Shown: positions 1 to 9,104, counted from the first letter of the stretch. The stretch: 64,000 bases of DNA from SAR92 clade bacterium H455 (GCA_024802545.1 CP103416.1:1054001-1118000), one strand, 5' to 3'. The notes: generated by a model not told the origin, from the sequence alone. Made by a program: numbers and translations.

Positions 1-160
1 AAGTGTGATAGGGAATCAATTGTTCAGGAACCGAATTACTAACTTGTCCATTCAATATAGGGACTGCTTCTTTAAGTGTATTGCATAAATCGTCAAGAAA
101 ATTAAAAGATTCTGAATCCTCTGTAGCTCTCTCAACTAATTGTTTAATCCCTTTTCATGA
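1..160 (-). other. AT-rich window edge with a partial open frame
   Basis: On the minus strand one frame stays open from about 160 to the window edge, reading roughly KGIKQLVERATEDS and onward, with no ATG and a TGA just before it. It could be the broken 5' end of a gene lying further left, or noise. The stretch is clearly more AT-rich than the DNA that follows. I do not recognise the peptide. Confidence 0.2.
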
Positions 161-184
161 CGTAAGCCTGCGGTTGTCTTAATG

Positions 185-499
185 CTAAAAAATCCAAGCC
201 ACCAAAAGCCAAATAATCACAAAAAACAAAAAGAACCCACCCAAAATAAACTGAATCTCACCCAGCAATCCATCTCCAGCCGAGATGGCAAACACGATCA
301 TAATCACTATAGTGACAAAGAACGAGATAACCGCTGAATCCCTAAAACCCAGCCCAGGTGCAAAGTGCACGCTGACCAGTTCAGCCACAATCGGCGCCAT
401 CAGAAAAATTGCCAAGCCCAGTACTAATACCAGGCTGACAATCCCTATAGCGATCTTGCGGGTTTCGTTTTTATCTTTTTCGTCCGTTTCTCCAACCAT
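185..499 (-). CDS. small three-helix membrane protein, unknown function
   Basis: A 104-residue protein with a charged N-terminus (about 17 residues rich in E, D and K) and then three hydrophobic segments at roughly residues 20-43, 56-75 and 81-104. The last helix ends at the C-terminus. I chose the ATG at 499, which has GGTGGG about 8 bases upstream; a GTG at 508 overlapping the upstream stop (GTGA) would add three residues. It follows the PH-domain gene closely enough to be translationally coupled to it. No family was recognised. It may be a membrane partner of the PH-domain protein, by context only. Confidence 0.7.
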   Translation of the reverse strand: MVGETDEKDKNETRKIAIGIVSLVLVLGLAIFLMAPIVAELVSVHFAPGLGFRDSAVISFFVTIVIMIVFAISAGDGLLGEIQFILGGFFLFFVIIWLLVAWIF

Positions 500-504
500 T
501 TCTA

Positions 505-885
505 TCACCCACCATTTTGGTTCGCTTTAATAAGCTCACGAATTTTATTTGGATCCGGCATTCCTGTGGCGACAATTTCCGGGGAGTCCCCTGCAGTGAA
601 GATCTCAATACTGCCGACACCAAAGATACGGTTAAAGAATGACTGCTTAACTTTGGTGGTGCGCACGCTGGCGAGATTCACCTCGGAACGCTCTTTGCTG
701 AGCAGACCTTTTTCAAAGAGGATCTCATTGTCATTGACGGTGAGTTTTGAGGCTTTGTTTTTCAGGTGCCAGGTCAGCAGAATCAATAGACCCAAGCCAC
801 CTGCGGGAATAAGTATCAAACAAATGATAAAACCCAGTGGGTTGTTCTTGAACATAACGGGATGTTCGGAATACAGCTCGCTCAT
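505..885 (-). CDS. PH domain (bPH2/DUF304-like) membrane protein
   Basis: A 126-residue protein. One or two hydrophobic segments span residues 14-38 (FIICLILIPAGGLGLLILL). A bacterial PH-like domain follows, with the usual pattern of a basic turn, 'LTVNDNEILFEKGLLSKER', then 'VNLASVRTTKVKQSFFNRIFGVGSIEIFTAG'. These two stretches are typical of the YdbS/DUF304 family of membrane-bound PH proteins, whose biochemical role is mostly unknown. The start has GGGAG 7 bases upstream. The stop overlaps or abuts the next gene, so the two form a pair. Confidence 0.8.
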   Translation of the reverse strand: MSELYSEHPVMFKNNPLGFIICLILIPAGGLGLLILLTWHLKNKASKLTVNDNEILFEKGLLSKERSEVNLASVRTTKVKQSFFNRIFGVGSIEIFTAGDSPEIVATGMPDPNKIRELIKANQNGG

Positions 886-956
886 GGTGTTGCTCCCTGA
901 TAAATGCCGGTTAGGCTTTTTTTCTTGGTTATTTCAGTTTTGTGTTTGCCACAGTG

Positions 957-1352
957 TTACAGGGCATTTATCAGAATCCACAGCGAGCTTACTAGGATGG
1001 TGATCATGGTTGTGGACATGCCGATAGGGCGCAGGACGTTGGGGCCAAGCTCAGTGATGGCTAGATAGTGGCTGATACGCCCAAGAATCAGTGCGATGCC
1101 AAGAACATGTAGCCACGCGTCCTTGGCTCCCAGCAGTTCCATTGCGACAAGCAGCAGTAGGGCGATGGGCACGGTCTCAACAAAGTTACCCTGGCCACGG
1201 ATGCGTCGCAGCATTTCTGGATCGTCGCCGGTGCCGATCAAAATGTTGCTTTGCACTCGGTATAAACCGGCGCGCAGCGTAAAGGGGATAAATAGCAGGC
1301 CCAATAGGGCGATGTAAATGGGTGTAATACTTAGCAGTGTTGGCAGTTGCAT
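957..1352 (-). CDS. MAPEG family membrane protein
   Basis: A 131-residue integral membrane protein with four predicted helices. The MAPEG signature region reads 'RIRGQGNFVETVPIALLLL', in which the conserved R-x-R-x-x-N-x-x-E segment is visible. The family includes glutathione-dependent enzymes of eicosanoid metabolism; bacterial members of this YecN-like type have no assigned substrate. The open frame extends to 1421, but the ATG at 1352 is preferred because GGAG lies 7 bases upstream and the protein then begins directly with the first helix. It seems to be a single gene. Confidence 0.85.
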   Translation of the reverse strand: MQLPTLLSITPIYIALLGLLFIPFTLRAGLYRVQSNILIGTGDDPEMLRRIRGQGNFVETVPIALLLLVAMELLGAKDAWLHVLGIALILGRISHYLAITELGPNVLRPIGMSTTMITILVSSLWILINAL

Positions 1353-1617
1353 GTTAACTCCGTTAAAGATGGTTGGACTTGGCTGGCTGTGGTATTTGCT
1401 GGCTCTTAAAAGCGCAGTCAATTACCCCACTCATTGGATTTAAAATAGACCAATCCAGCGCGCTTTACCTGTTTAAGCGGCGCATCTCTGTTGTCTGGGA
1501 TCAGTAGTACTCAGAAGTCCGATTCTTTCTAGTGGCAATCACCTCTGCGGGTTAAACTGTGACCACTAAAACAAGCAGCCGAATGGTTGATAACAGAGGA
1601 TAAGAGGAGAGAGGCAA

Positions 1618-2385
1618 ATGACAACAGAATTCGATATGCGCGGCAAGGTCGCTATGGTTACAGGTGCATCCAGTGGTTTTGGTGTAAATTTTGCGAAAAT
1701 CTTGGCCGCTCGTGGCGCCAAAGTTGTGGTCGCGGCGCGCCGTGTTGATCGTCTTGAGGCCTTGGTGGCCGAGATTCAGGCCGCTGGTGGTGAGGCCTGT
1801 GCCGTGGCTATGGATGTGACCAGTGCTGAGTCTGTTACTGCTGCCTTTGATAAGGGTGAGGCGGCCTTTGGCACGATCACTGTGATCTCTAATAATGCCG
1901 GTGTTGCCGATGGCAAGAGTGCATTAAAAGCTGACGAAGCGAGCTGGGACTGGGTTGTAGATACTAACCTTAAAGGCGTGTGGATGGTGGCTCAAGAAGC
2001 GGCTAAGCGTATGGTTGCAGCTGGTGTCGGTGGCAGCATCGTCAACACTGCGTCTATTTTGGGGCTGCGGGTATCCTTTGCTCAGTCGGTTTACTCGGCC
2101 TCTAAAGCCGGGGTGATTCAGCTGACCAAGGCTCAGGCCTTAGAGTGGGGCCGCAAAGGCATTCGTGTAAACGCATTGTGTCCTGGCTACTTTCTAACCG
2201 AAATGACTGAGATGCTGTTTGATTCCCCCGAAAGTGCTAAGTTTCTCGGTTCGTCGCCCCTGGGCCGTGCCGGCAACATGGACGAAATCAGTGCGCCATT
2301 TTTGCTCTTAGCCAGTGATGCGGGCAGCTATTTGACAGGTGTTGCAATGCCGGTCGATGGCGGGCAATGTATCGGCAGTATGTAA
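1618..2385 (+). CDS. SDR family NAD(P)-dependent oxidoreductase
   Basis: A 255-residue classical short-chain dehydrogenase. The cofactor loop TGASSGFG is at about residue 16, NNAG near 92, the catalytic Ser in 'IVNTASILG', and YSASKAG supplies the Tyr and Lys near 160. The C-terminal 'LTGVAMPVDGGQCIG' is the usual end of the family. The start has GGAGAG upstream. Substrate cannot be told from sequence; fatty-acid or polyhydroxyalkanoate-type 3-oxoacyl reduction and alcohol oxidation are both possible. It lies 33 bases before pdxH and may be co-transcribed with it. Confidence 0.9.
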   Translation: MTTEFDMRGKVAMVTGASSGFGVNFAKILAARGAKVVVAARRVDRLEALVAEIQAAGGEACAVAMDVTSAESVTAAFDKGEAAFGTITVISNNAGVADGKSALKADEASWDWVVDTNLKGVWMVAQEAAKRMVAAGVGGSIVNTASILGLRVSFAQSVYSASKAGVIQLTKAQALEWGRKGIRVNALCPGYFLTEMTEMLFDSPESAKFLGSSPLGRAGNMDEISAPFLLLASDAGSYLTGVAMPVDGGQCIGSM

Positions 2386-2418
2386 GATCGATAATTAAAC
2401 TATAGAGATGGAAATGCT

Positions 2419-3063
2419 ATGAGCCTGCAAGATAATCGCCGTGAATATGATTATGGAAAATTAACCCGGGAGTCTTTGTCGGCTAGCCCCTTCGAGCAGT
2501 TTAAACTGTGGATGGAGCAGGCGATTGAGGCGGGTATTCAGGATCCTACGGCGATGAGCGTAGCCACTGTGTCTGCTGAGGGTAAACCTTGGCAGCGCAT
2601 GGTGCTGTTAAAAGACTTTGATCAGCGCGGTTTTGTATTTTATACCAATCTTGGCAGCCGCAAGGCTAAAGAGATTGCCGTTAATGCACAGGTGAGTCTG
2701 CATTTTCCTTGGTTGCAGTTAGACCGTCAGGTGATTGTTGGCGGTCGTGCTGAGCGTTTGTCCACTGTGGATGTGTTGAAGTATTTTCTCAGCCGTCCCA
2801 AGGGAAGCCAGCTGGCCGCTTGGGCCTCTAAGCAGAGCAGTCGAATTAATTCCCGTCAGGCATTGGAAACTCAGTTTGCTCAGATTAAAGAAAAGTTTGC
2901 CGAGGGGGAGATTCCCTTGCCAGATTTTTGGGGAGGCTTTCGGGTGGTGCCTGAGGAGATCGAGTTTTGGCAGGGTGGTGAAATGCGTCTGCATGATCGC
3001 TTTAGTTATTCTCGCTCTGAAGACGACAGTAGCAGTTGGGATATAGCTCGGCTGTCGCCTTGA
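2419..3063 (+). CDS. pdxH: pyridoxamine 5'-phosphate oxidase
   Basis: A 214-residue FMN enzyme that oxidises pyridoxamine- and pyridoxine-5'-phosphate to pyridoxal 5'-phosphate, the last step of B6 synthesis and salvage. Family landmarks are '[27 protein letters not shown]' for FMN binding, '[13 protein letters not shown]', '[16 protein letters not shown]', and the C-terminal '[14 protein letters not shown]', which carries the conserved Arg and His of the PLP site. Length matches the family. A terminator hairpin lies just after the stop, inside the end of the converging greB gene. Confidence 0.95.
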   Translation: MSLQDNRREYDYGKLTRESLSASPFEQFKLWMEQAIEAGIQDPTAMSVATVSAEGKPWQRMVLLKDFDQRGFVFYTNLGSRKAKEIAVNAQVSLHFPWLQLDRQVIVGGRAERLSTVDVLKYFLSRPKGSQLAAWASKQSSRINSRQALETQFAQIKEKFAEGEIPLPDFWGGFRVVPEEIEFWQGGEMRLHDRFSYSRSEDDSSSWDIARLSP

Positions 3064-3080
3064 TTGATTGCTAACCGCCG

Positions 3081-3578
3081 CTAATACCGTATTGCTGTAA
3101 CCACTAAACACCGATCTCCAGCCGGTGTTTTTACGTTTATTTCATCGTCGATCGACTTGCCCACCAGTGCCCGAGCTATGGGAGAGTCGATGCTGATCCA
3201 GTTGAGTGCTGAATCTATTTCGTCTGAGCCGACTAATCTATAGATATGCTCATCGCCACTGTCTGCGTCTTCCACGGTAACCCAAGCGGCAAAAAATACT
3301 TTGGAGGGATCTCTGGGTTTGTCTTCAACAATGGTCGCTTCCTCAATGCGCTTGGTCAGGTAGCGCACACGGCTGTCTATTTCCCGCAGACGGCGTTTGC
3401 CGTAAATATAGTCACCATTTTCTGAGCGATCGCCATTTTTGGCCGCCTCGTGAACTATATGAGTGACCTTGGGCCGCTCAATTTTCCACAGCTGATGCAC
3501 CTCGGCGCGCATCTTGCTGGCACCCTCTGGAGTGATATAGGGGGAACTTTTCGGTGAGGGAGGGCGATAGCGACCCAT
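3081..3578 (-). CDS. greB: transcript cleavage factor GreB
   Basis: A 165-residue Gre factor. The N-terminal coiled coil carries the acidic tip in 'NGDRSENGDYIYGKRRLREID', where the conserved D and E residues stimulate RNA cleavage by backtracked RNA polymerase. The C-terminal FKBP-like domain includes 'RLVGSDEIDSALNWISIDSPIARALVGK'. The WISIDSP variant and the YIYGK motif favour GreB over GreA. It is separated by only 3 bases from the stop of the upstream S9 peptidase, so it is the end of a leftward operon. Confidence 0.93.
   Translation of the reverse strand: MGRYRPPSPKSSPYITPEGASKMRAEVHQLWKIERPKVTHIVHEAAKNGDRSENGDYIYGKRRLREIDSRVRYLTKRIEEATIVEDKPRDPSKVFFAAWVTVEDADSGDEHIYRLVGSDEIDSALNWISIDSPIARALVGKSIDDEINVKTPAGDRCLVVTAIRY
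3106..3132 (+). terminator. Rho-independent terminator of pdxH
   Basis: Stem AAACACCG (3106-3113) pairs with CGGTGTTT (3123-3130) around a 9-base loop and runs into T residues on the plus strand. It sits inside the last codons of greB, which is transcribed in the opposite direction, so the same bases code and terminate. Confidence 0.6.
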
Positions 3579-3581
3579 GGC

Positions 3582-5483
3582 TTAGGTTCCATCTGTTAAG
3601 TTAAATACATCAAGATAGAAGGCCAGTTCGCTCTCCATTGCGTGAATGATATTGTCTGCCTTTCTAAAGCCATGACCCTCATCGGGGAAGGTGATATGAG
3701 CGACTTTAATGCCTTTGTCTTGCAGCAGCTTAACCATCATCTCCGCTTGATTAGGGGGCACTACTTTGTCTTCTAAGCCTTGCAAAAAAATCACCGGGCA
3801 GTTGAGGCCCTGGGCGTGATGGATCGGTGAGCGTTGAAGATAGATATCTCTGCGCTCAGGGTAGGGACCAATCAGACTGTCCATATAACGTGATTCAAAC
3901 TTGTGCGTGTCTTTGGCCAGGGTTTCCAAGTCGCCAATACCATAGAGACTGGCACCGGCCTGAAAGGTATCGGTAAAGGTCAGCGCCGAGAGCACGGTGT
4001 AACCACCAGCACTGCCGCCGCGGATCAGACAGCGCTGCGGGTCGATCATCTGTTGCTCGGTGAGATGGCGGATGGCGTGTTGAGTATCTTCGACATCGGC
4101 AATGCCCCAGGCGCCCGCCAATGAATGGCGGTAGGTGCGACCAAAGCCGGTGCTGCCGCGATAGTTAATATCCACCACCGCAAAGCCACGGTTGCACCAG
4201 TACTGCAGTTTAAGGTTTAGACCACTGTCGGTGGCACCGGTGGGGCCGCCGTGACAGAGGGCGATCACCGGTGGCAATTCGCCTTCGAGACCGCAGTATT
4301 GGCCATTGGTTGGGGGGTAGTAAAAAGCGTGAACCTGCTGGCTATCGCTATAGTCGCCACTGGCAAATAAAATCGATTGCGGTTCGGCGAGGTCTTCAGG
4401 GTCCAGTGCCAAGGTGGCAGGGGAATAGACTGACTCCACAGTAGCACAGGGACTAATGCTGATAAGTTCGCTGGGCAGTGCCGCGGCTCCGGCGACTACC
4501 ACGAGTTGATTTTGATGGCAGGTCAGCGCCTGCATGCTGCTGTAATGGCAGTCTATTTGTCTCAGTTGGCCTGAGGTAATGTCAATAAAACCACTATTCC
4601 AGATACCTTTAGTTGTCCAGATACAGGCAATAGTATTGGCATCAATAAAATCATAGGTGGTCATGCCAAACTGCCACAGGGGCGTGGCAAATTCAGCATC
4701 CATCTCTAGTACTGGAAGGACGGCGCCCTTTTCAATGCGGTAAATATTCCACCAATTATTTTTGTCCGAGACAAAATAGAGCTGATTGTCTGGTGACCAT
4801 TGGGGCTGAAATATAGCTTCGTTGTTGTCTGAGCCAGCCATCAATGTTTTGTTGGTTAGAGTGTTACCTGCGAGATTAGCCTGCCAAAGTTGACTGCTAT
4901 CCCAAGGCATGTTCGGGTGCTGCCACTCTATCCAGCAAAGCTTTTTGCTGTCGGGGCTGATGCGTGGGTAGGCGTAAAAGTCTGCGCCGCTGACCAGAGT
5001 GCTGAGGCTGCCATCTGCAGTGGCAATGCTAACCAGTGTATTTTCCGCTTCGCGATCTTGATGATGGATTTCACAGACAGCAATAAGCTGTTGGCGCGCT
5101 GAATCAAGTATTAGGTCAGCAAAGCGCGGACCCTTTTCAGTGATAGCGACTGGCGGGTTGTTCTCGGTGAGTGACAGCTTATAAATACGCTGGTCGGCGG
5201 CATTCACAAAATACAGATAATTGTCATCTGCGGCATAGGCCATGCCGCCATATTCATGTGCTCGGCTGCTATGGCTAAAAGGTGCTGTGACTAGATCGCT
5301 AATGCTGCCATCGGGTTCGCGGCACATAATGACATTGCGACCTGCGTCCCAGGGGCGGCTTTCTACCCAGAACAGGCGTTGGCCATGGGACTGAAGAAAA
5401 TTTAATCCCGGTGCTGCGCGAGTAATTAGCTCGGCGCTAATAGTGGATGGCCAGCTGCCATAGGCTTTGGCAATTTTGTTCAT
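3582..5483 (-). CDS. S9 family prolyl oligopeptidase-like peptidase
   Basis: A 633-residue cytoplasmic serine peptidase with an N-terminal beta-propeller and a C-terminal alpha/beta hydrolase domain. From the ATG at 5483 the nucleophile is Ser491 in RGGSAGGY, with Asp572 in GLEDKVVPP and His604 in DEGHGFRK. The oxyanion stretch 'CHGGPTGATDSG' precedes them. It resembles the dipeptidyl/acylaminoacyl peptidases. The frame is open upstream to 5576, but that part overlaps the YciH gene; ATG 5483 begins one base after the YciH stop (TGATATG) and is more likely. No signal peptide is seen. Confidence 0.9.
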   Translation of the reverse strand: MNKIAKAYGSWPSTISAELITRAAPGLNFLQSHGQRLFWVESRPWDAGRNVIMCREPDGSISDLVTAPFSHSSRAHEYGGMAYAADDNYLYFVNAADQRIYKLSLTENNPPVAITEKGPRFADLILDSARQQLIAVCEIHHQDREAENTLVSIATADGSLSTLVSGADFYAYPRISPDSKKLCWIEWQHPNMPWDSSQLWQANLAGNTLTNKTLMAGSDNNEAIFQPQWSPDNQLYFVSDKNNWWNIYRIEKGAVLPVLEMDAEFATPLWQFGMTTYDFIDANTIACIWTTKGIWNSGFIDITSGQLRQIDCHYSSMQALTCHQNQLVVVAGAAALPSELISISPCATVESVYSPATLALDPEDLAEPQSILFASGDYSDSQQVHAFYYPPTNGQYCGLEGELPPVIALCHGGPTGATDSGLNLKLQYWCNRGFAVVDINYRGSTGFGRTYRHSLAGAWGIADVEDTQHAIRHLTEQQMIDPQRCLIRGGSAGGYTVLSALTFTDTFQAGASLYGIGDLETLAKDTHKFESRYMDSLIGPYPERRDIYLQRSPIHHAQGLNCPVIFLQGLEDKVVPPNQAEMMVKLLQDKGIKVAHITFPDEGHGFRKADNIIHAMESELAFYLDVFNLTDGT

Positions 5484-5484
5484 A

Positions 5485-5808
5485 TCAGCCACCCGCCAGT
5501 TTGACATTGTGGCCGAGCTTTTCCAGCGCGGCTTTGAGGGTCTCGCGATGATCTCCCTGAATTTCGATAACCCCATCTTTGACTGTGCCGCCGGTGGAGC
5601 ATTTCTGTTTAAGCTGCTTGGCCAGTGTTTTTAAGTCGCCAGCTGCCAGGCCCAAGCCAGAGACCGTGGTGACACCTTTGCCTTTGCGACCTTTGGTTTC
5701 GCGACGAATGCGCACAGTGCCGTCGCTCTCGGGGATCTGCTCTGTGGGTGCCTGTTTAATGCGCCCTGAATCTGTGGAGTACACCAATCGCGATTCGTTA
5801 TTTGCCAT
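5485..5808 (-). CDS. yciH: SUI1/YciH family translation factor
   Basis: A 107-residue protein with a bacterial eIF1/SUI1 domain: 'VRIRRETKGRKGKGVTTVSGLG' followed by 'LKTLAKQLKQKCSTGGTVKDGVIEIQGD'. The family binds the small ribosomal subunit and resembles eukaryotic eIF1; in E. coli YciH is dispensable. It is 12 bases after the quinone oxidoreductase gene and is coupled to the S9 peptidase gene behind it. Confidence 0.92.
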   Translation of the reverse strand: MANNESRLVYSTDSGRIKQAPTEQIPESDGTVRIRRETKGRKGKGVTTVSGLGLAAGDLKTLAKQLKQKCSTGGTVKDGVIEIQGDHRETLKAALEKLGHNVKLAGG

Positions 5809-5820
5809 CTGAGCTCTCAG

Positions 5821-6813
5821 TTAATTTGTTAAGAGGATCTTACCAATATGCTGGCTGGATTCCATTAGCGCATGTCCTTTATGGGCCTCAGACAGTGGAA
5901 AGCGACTGTGAACCACTGGCTTAAATTTGCCTTCGGCGATTAAGGGCCAGACTTGAGATTCAACACCAGCAGCAATGCGCGCTTTATTTTCCAGAGACTG
6001 AGCGCGCAGAGTGGAACCGGTTAAGACGATCTGCTTGAGCATTAAAGGCAGCAGATCCAGTTCGGCTTTTGAACCACGCAAAAAGGCAATGCTGACAATT
6101 CTCGCCTGGGGTGCGCAGGCACTAAAGTTGCGCTGCATGTAGTCACCGCCGACCATATCCAAGATCACATTGACGCCGCTGCCAGTCAACTCCTGACAGA
6201 CCTCAACAAAGTCCTGTTGATTGTAGTTCACCGCTTTCACCGCCCCCAGCTCTTCACAGACCGCACACTTTTCATCGGAGCCCGCTGTGGTGATCACATT
6301 AACCCCCATGGCTGTGGCCATCTGAATCGCCGTGGTGCCAATACCACTGGAACCGCCATGGACCAGCAGCCATTCACCGGCTTTTAATTCTGCACGCTCA
6401 AACAGATTGTGCCATACCGTGAAGCAGGTCTCAGGCAATGCCGCAGCATCGACTAGATCTAGTCCCTCAGGAATGGGTAAGCATAGAGACTCTTCTGCAA
6501 GCGCATACTCAGCATAACCACCGCCTGCTAGCAGCGCACAAACCTGATCGCCAATCACCCAATCCGTCACTCCCGCGCCGACAGCTACTACCGTGCCAGA
6601 GACTTCGAGACCGGGGATATCGGTAACCCCTGGGGGTGGCGGGTAAAAGCCCATGCGTTGAAACACATCCGGACGATTGATACCGGCTGCGGCGACATGA
6701 ATTAACAGTTGGTTGTCGGCGGGTTGAGGCACAGCTCGAGCGCTGGGTTGTAAAACCTCTGGGCCGCCCGGTTGGGTGATTTCGATGCTGGTTTGGCTTG
6801 TGGGTAAACTCAT
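5821..6813 (-). CDS. NAD(P)H quinone oxidoreductase, zinc-free MDR family
   Basis: A 330-residue medium-chain reductase. An N-terminal GroES-like domain ('HVAAAGINRPDVFQRMGFYPPPPG') is followed by a Rossmann domain with 'VHGGSSGIGTTAIQMA', the AxxGxxG-type NADPH loop. No structural zinc Cys cluster is seen, which puts it with the QOR/PIG3 quinone oxidoreductases. The frame is open to 6966, but that part would overlap the upstream gene; ATG 6813 gives the typical N-terminus beginning MSLPTSQTSIEI and the usual family length. Confidence 0.9.
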   Translation of the reverse strand: MSLPTSQTSIEITQPGGPEVLQPSARAVPQPADNQLLIHVAAAGINRPDVFQRMGFYPPPPGVTDIPGLEVSGTVVAVGAGVTDWVIGDQVCALLAGGGYAEYALAEESLCLPIPEGLDLVDAAALPETCFTVWHNLFERAELKAGEWLLVHGGSSGIGTTAIQMATAMGVNVITTAGSDEKCAVCEELGAVKAVNYNQQDFVEVCQELTGSGVNVILDMVGGDYMQRNFSACAPQARIVSIAFLRGSKAELDLLPLMLKQIVLTGSTLRAQSLENKARIAAGVESQVWPLIAEGKFKPVVHSRFPLSEAHKGHALMESSQHIGKILLTN

Positions 6814-6877
6814 ATTAGATGCACTCAGTTCAAAGCGAGAGTTTAGCTGGACTGGTACGTGATAAATAGGCCTTGTA

Positions 6878-7405
6878 TTAGCCAAGCACCCGAGTGACTG
6901 CTCTATTGGCGCTGGGGCTGAGCAATGGTGCCATCTGGGTAAATAATTTGAGCAGGACGCTACCATACTGGGTGACGAAATCGGGACTTGCCATAGCGAT
7001 CTCTAACTCATTGGCCACGGTCAGTTCGCAAAAGTCTTTAACTGCTTGTAGCTTAAGCTGATAGGTTTCCAGGGTGAATCGATTGCGAAATTTGGGGTGC
7101 TCGATAAGCCCAAGCTGAGGCCAAAAATAGTCGCGATCGCAGGCGCAATATAGGTAAACAATCTCTTCCGCCTGAGGGCCAATGATTTGAGCGATTTTTT
7201 CCCGCTGGTTGGCCGCGACCATCCGCTCTTCAAAACCCGCGGTGCCGTAAGCGGCATGATAGAGGCCGGCATCTTGCAGCACTGGTGGTGCCGACCAAGA
7301 GGATAGAAGGTCTCTGGTGCCTTTGAGGTGGTCGATTAGACTGCCGTTAATATGGGCAAAGTCAGCTGCGCCGAGTTCTGAGAGTTGTTTGAATTTTTCA
7401 TCCAT
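6878..7405 (-). CDS. HD-like domain protein (DUF6817-type)
   Basis: A 175-residue soluble protein. The N-terminal half has the layout of a reduced HD hydrolase: 'FAHINGSLIDHLKGTRDLLSSW', then 'DAGLYHAAYGTAGF'. The spaced His residues (in GSLIDH and LYHAAYG) are where a metal site would be. I recall this pattern as DUF6817, of unknown function, and I am moderately sure of that. Context: it sits between LysE and the quinone reductase in a leftward run. Confidence 0.65.
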   Translation of the reverse strand: MDEKFKQLSELGAADFAHINGSLIDHLKGTRDLLSSWSAPPVLQDAGLYHAAYGTAGFEERMVAANQREKIAQIIGPQAEEIVYLYCACDRDYFWPQLGLIEHPKFRNRFTLETYQLKLQAVKDFCELTVANELEIAMASPDFVTQYGSVLLKLFTQMAPLLSPSANRAVTRVLG

Positions 7406-7435
7406 AAAATATTCATTCTCATGGTCTTCTAAGGC

Positions 7436-8050
7436 TTAACTCCTCAATGCCACAAACACACCGCCACCGATTAATAAGGCACCAGAGCCATACTTTAGAT
7501 ATTGGGTCCTGGGTGAGGCTGCAAACGAGGATTTGGTTTTTGCCGCAACATAAGCATAGCCCGCCATAACCAGCCCCACAGAGAATGTTGCGATGAAAAA
7601 TAATAGCCCTATATCGGTTATGGAAATGTTCTCCAAATCCAAAAAGGCGGGAAAGAAGCTGAGATAGAACAGGGTGACCTTTGGGTTGCTCACTGAGGTG
7701 GCGAGGCCGACCAGATAGTTGGTGGAGTAGTTGGCGGGTTTGAGCTCTGGTCTGGCTGAGTCGTTATTACCTGAGGTAATCAGCTGATAACCCAAGTAGA
7801 TAATATAAGCGGCACCTGCATATTTAATGATCACGAAGAAGCTGCCCATCACTTCTGCAAGGGCGGCGAGGCCAAAGATGGCCAGTGCGATAAAGATAAA
7901 GTCGCCACTGAGAATACCCATAGCGGTTGCCAGACCCTGGCGGAAGCCGGAGTCCAGTGCGCGTGCGACGACCACCACAACTCCAGGCCCTGGGAGTAGG
8001 GCGAGGACGATCATGGTGGTGTAGAGGGCGAGTGCTGAGGTGATTGTCAT
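7436..8050 (-). CDS. LysE/RhtB family amino-acid exporter
   Basis: A 204-residue inner-membrane protein with about six helices. The N-terminal family signature 'LLPGPGVVVVVARALDSGFRQGLATAMGILSGD' and 'NPKVTLFYLSFFPAFLD' are typical of LysE/RhtB exporters of amino acids such as threonine and homoserine lactones. Its ATG overlaps the stop of the EamA transporter gene (TAATG), so the two exporters are translationally coupled. The actual substrate is unknown. Confidence 0.9.
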   Translation of the reverse strand: MTITSALALYTTMIVLALLPGPGVVVVVARALDSGFRQGLATAMGILSGDFIFIALAIFGLAALAEVMGSFFVIIKYAGAAYIIYLGYQLITSGNNDSARPELKPANYSTNYLVGLATSVSNPKVTLFYLSFFPAFLDLENISITDIGLLFFIATFSVGLVMAGYAYVAAKTKSSFAASPRTQYLKYGSGALLIGGGVFVALRS

Positions 8051-8967
8051 TATTTCAATGCTGCCTTAAGTTTGTTCCAAAGTCGCCCGTCGATGGCGGC
8101 GAGGCCTAGGCCGATAAAGGCCATGCCGGCGAAGTGCTCAATTCTGAGCTGTTCGTCGAGTATTAGCCAGCCAAGCAAAATGGCGGTTAGCGGGACTAAA
8201 AAGGCTACCAGTGTGACATTGGTAGCCCCTGCTGAGGAGAGAATATTAAAAAAGAGTATATAGGCGAGGGCGGTTGAGACGGCGCCTAAGCCAATCACGG
8301 CTAACCAAACTTCGTTGCTTGGGTTGGCCAGCTGGTCGGGGCGTTCGAACAGGAATACCAGGGGCAATAACATAATGGTGGAGGCGGTGACCTGGCCCAC
8401 TGAGGTTTGGAATGGGCTGATGCCCATGGTTTTAAAGCGACGGCCAAAGGAGGTGGCGAATCCGTATGAAATCGCGGCACCGAGAATGGCGAGTTGGGCT
8501 AAGGTATCGGTGCCCATTCGCGCTAATGATGAGGGACCCATTAGGACTATGACGCCAAAGAAACCAATGCCAACGCCGGTGACTTTGCGGACGGTCATCT
8601 GTTCGTCGGGCAATAGCCAGCCAGCGATAACCACGGTGAATAATGGGATGGTGGCGTTGAGTATTGAGGCTAGGCCTGAGGCGATGTGGGTTTGTCCCCA
8701 GACGATCAGTGAAAAGGGTATGACGTTGTTGAGTAACCCCATGATAAAAAGATCGCGCCAGAGTTTGGCGGTTTTGGGGGCTTTATGCTGTGAGAACAGC
8801 ACGATCATCCAGAGTATGGAGGCTGCAATGGCGACGCGCAGGGCGACGATGGTGAGCGGTGGCAGTCCGGTTACGGCGACTCCGACGAAAAAGAATGAGC
8901 CACCCCAGAGGAAGGACAGAGATAAAAGCATTGCCCAGTCTTTGGAGCCCATAGTTTGGTTGATCAT
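8050..8967 (-). CDS. DMT superfamily transporter (EamA)
   Basis: A 305-residue membrane protein with ten helices in two EamA repeats. The first repeat starts 'MLLSLSFLWGGSFFFVGVAV' and the second 'AISYGFATSFGRRFKTM'. It is an exporter-like permease of the drug/metabolite family; the substrate cannot be assigned. It is the first gene of the leftward run that continues to greB. The gap upstream is full of dispersed repeats, so its promoter must lie within or near them. Confidence 0.9.
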   Translation of the reverse strand: MINQTMGSKDWAMLLSLSFLWGGSFFFVGVAVTGLPPLTIVALRVAIAASILWMIVLFSQHKAPKTAKLWRDLFIMGLLNNVIPFSLIVWGQTHIASGLASILNATIPLFTVVIAGWLLPDEQMTVRKVTGVGIGFFGVIVLMGPSSLARMGTDTLAQLAILGAAISYGFATSFGRRFKTMGISPFQTSVGQVTASTIMLLPLVFLFERPDQLANPSNEVWLAVIGLGAVSTALAYILFFNILSSAGATNVTLVAFLVPLTAILLGWLILDEQLRIEHFAGMAFIGLGLAAIDGRLWNKLKAALK

Positions 8968-9104
8968 TCGGTGTTCCTAAATTTTTGTTGGTGAGTTCTT
9001 GTTGCTGAAAAGGGTTTCGGCAGGACTCTCTGGATTAACGCAGAGTGACATAGATTGGGTGGTTCTGACAGAGTGTTTTTAAATGAGTGTTGAAGTTGCT
9101 GGGA

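Noticed and set aside
8315-8980. 221-residue plus-strand open frame
   Set aside because: It is the antisense of the EamA gene, with no ribosome site and an improbable Met/Arg/Pro-rich composition.
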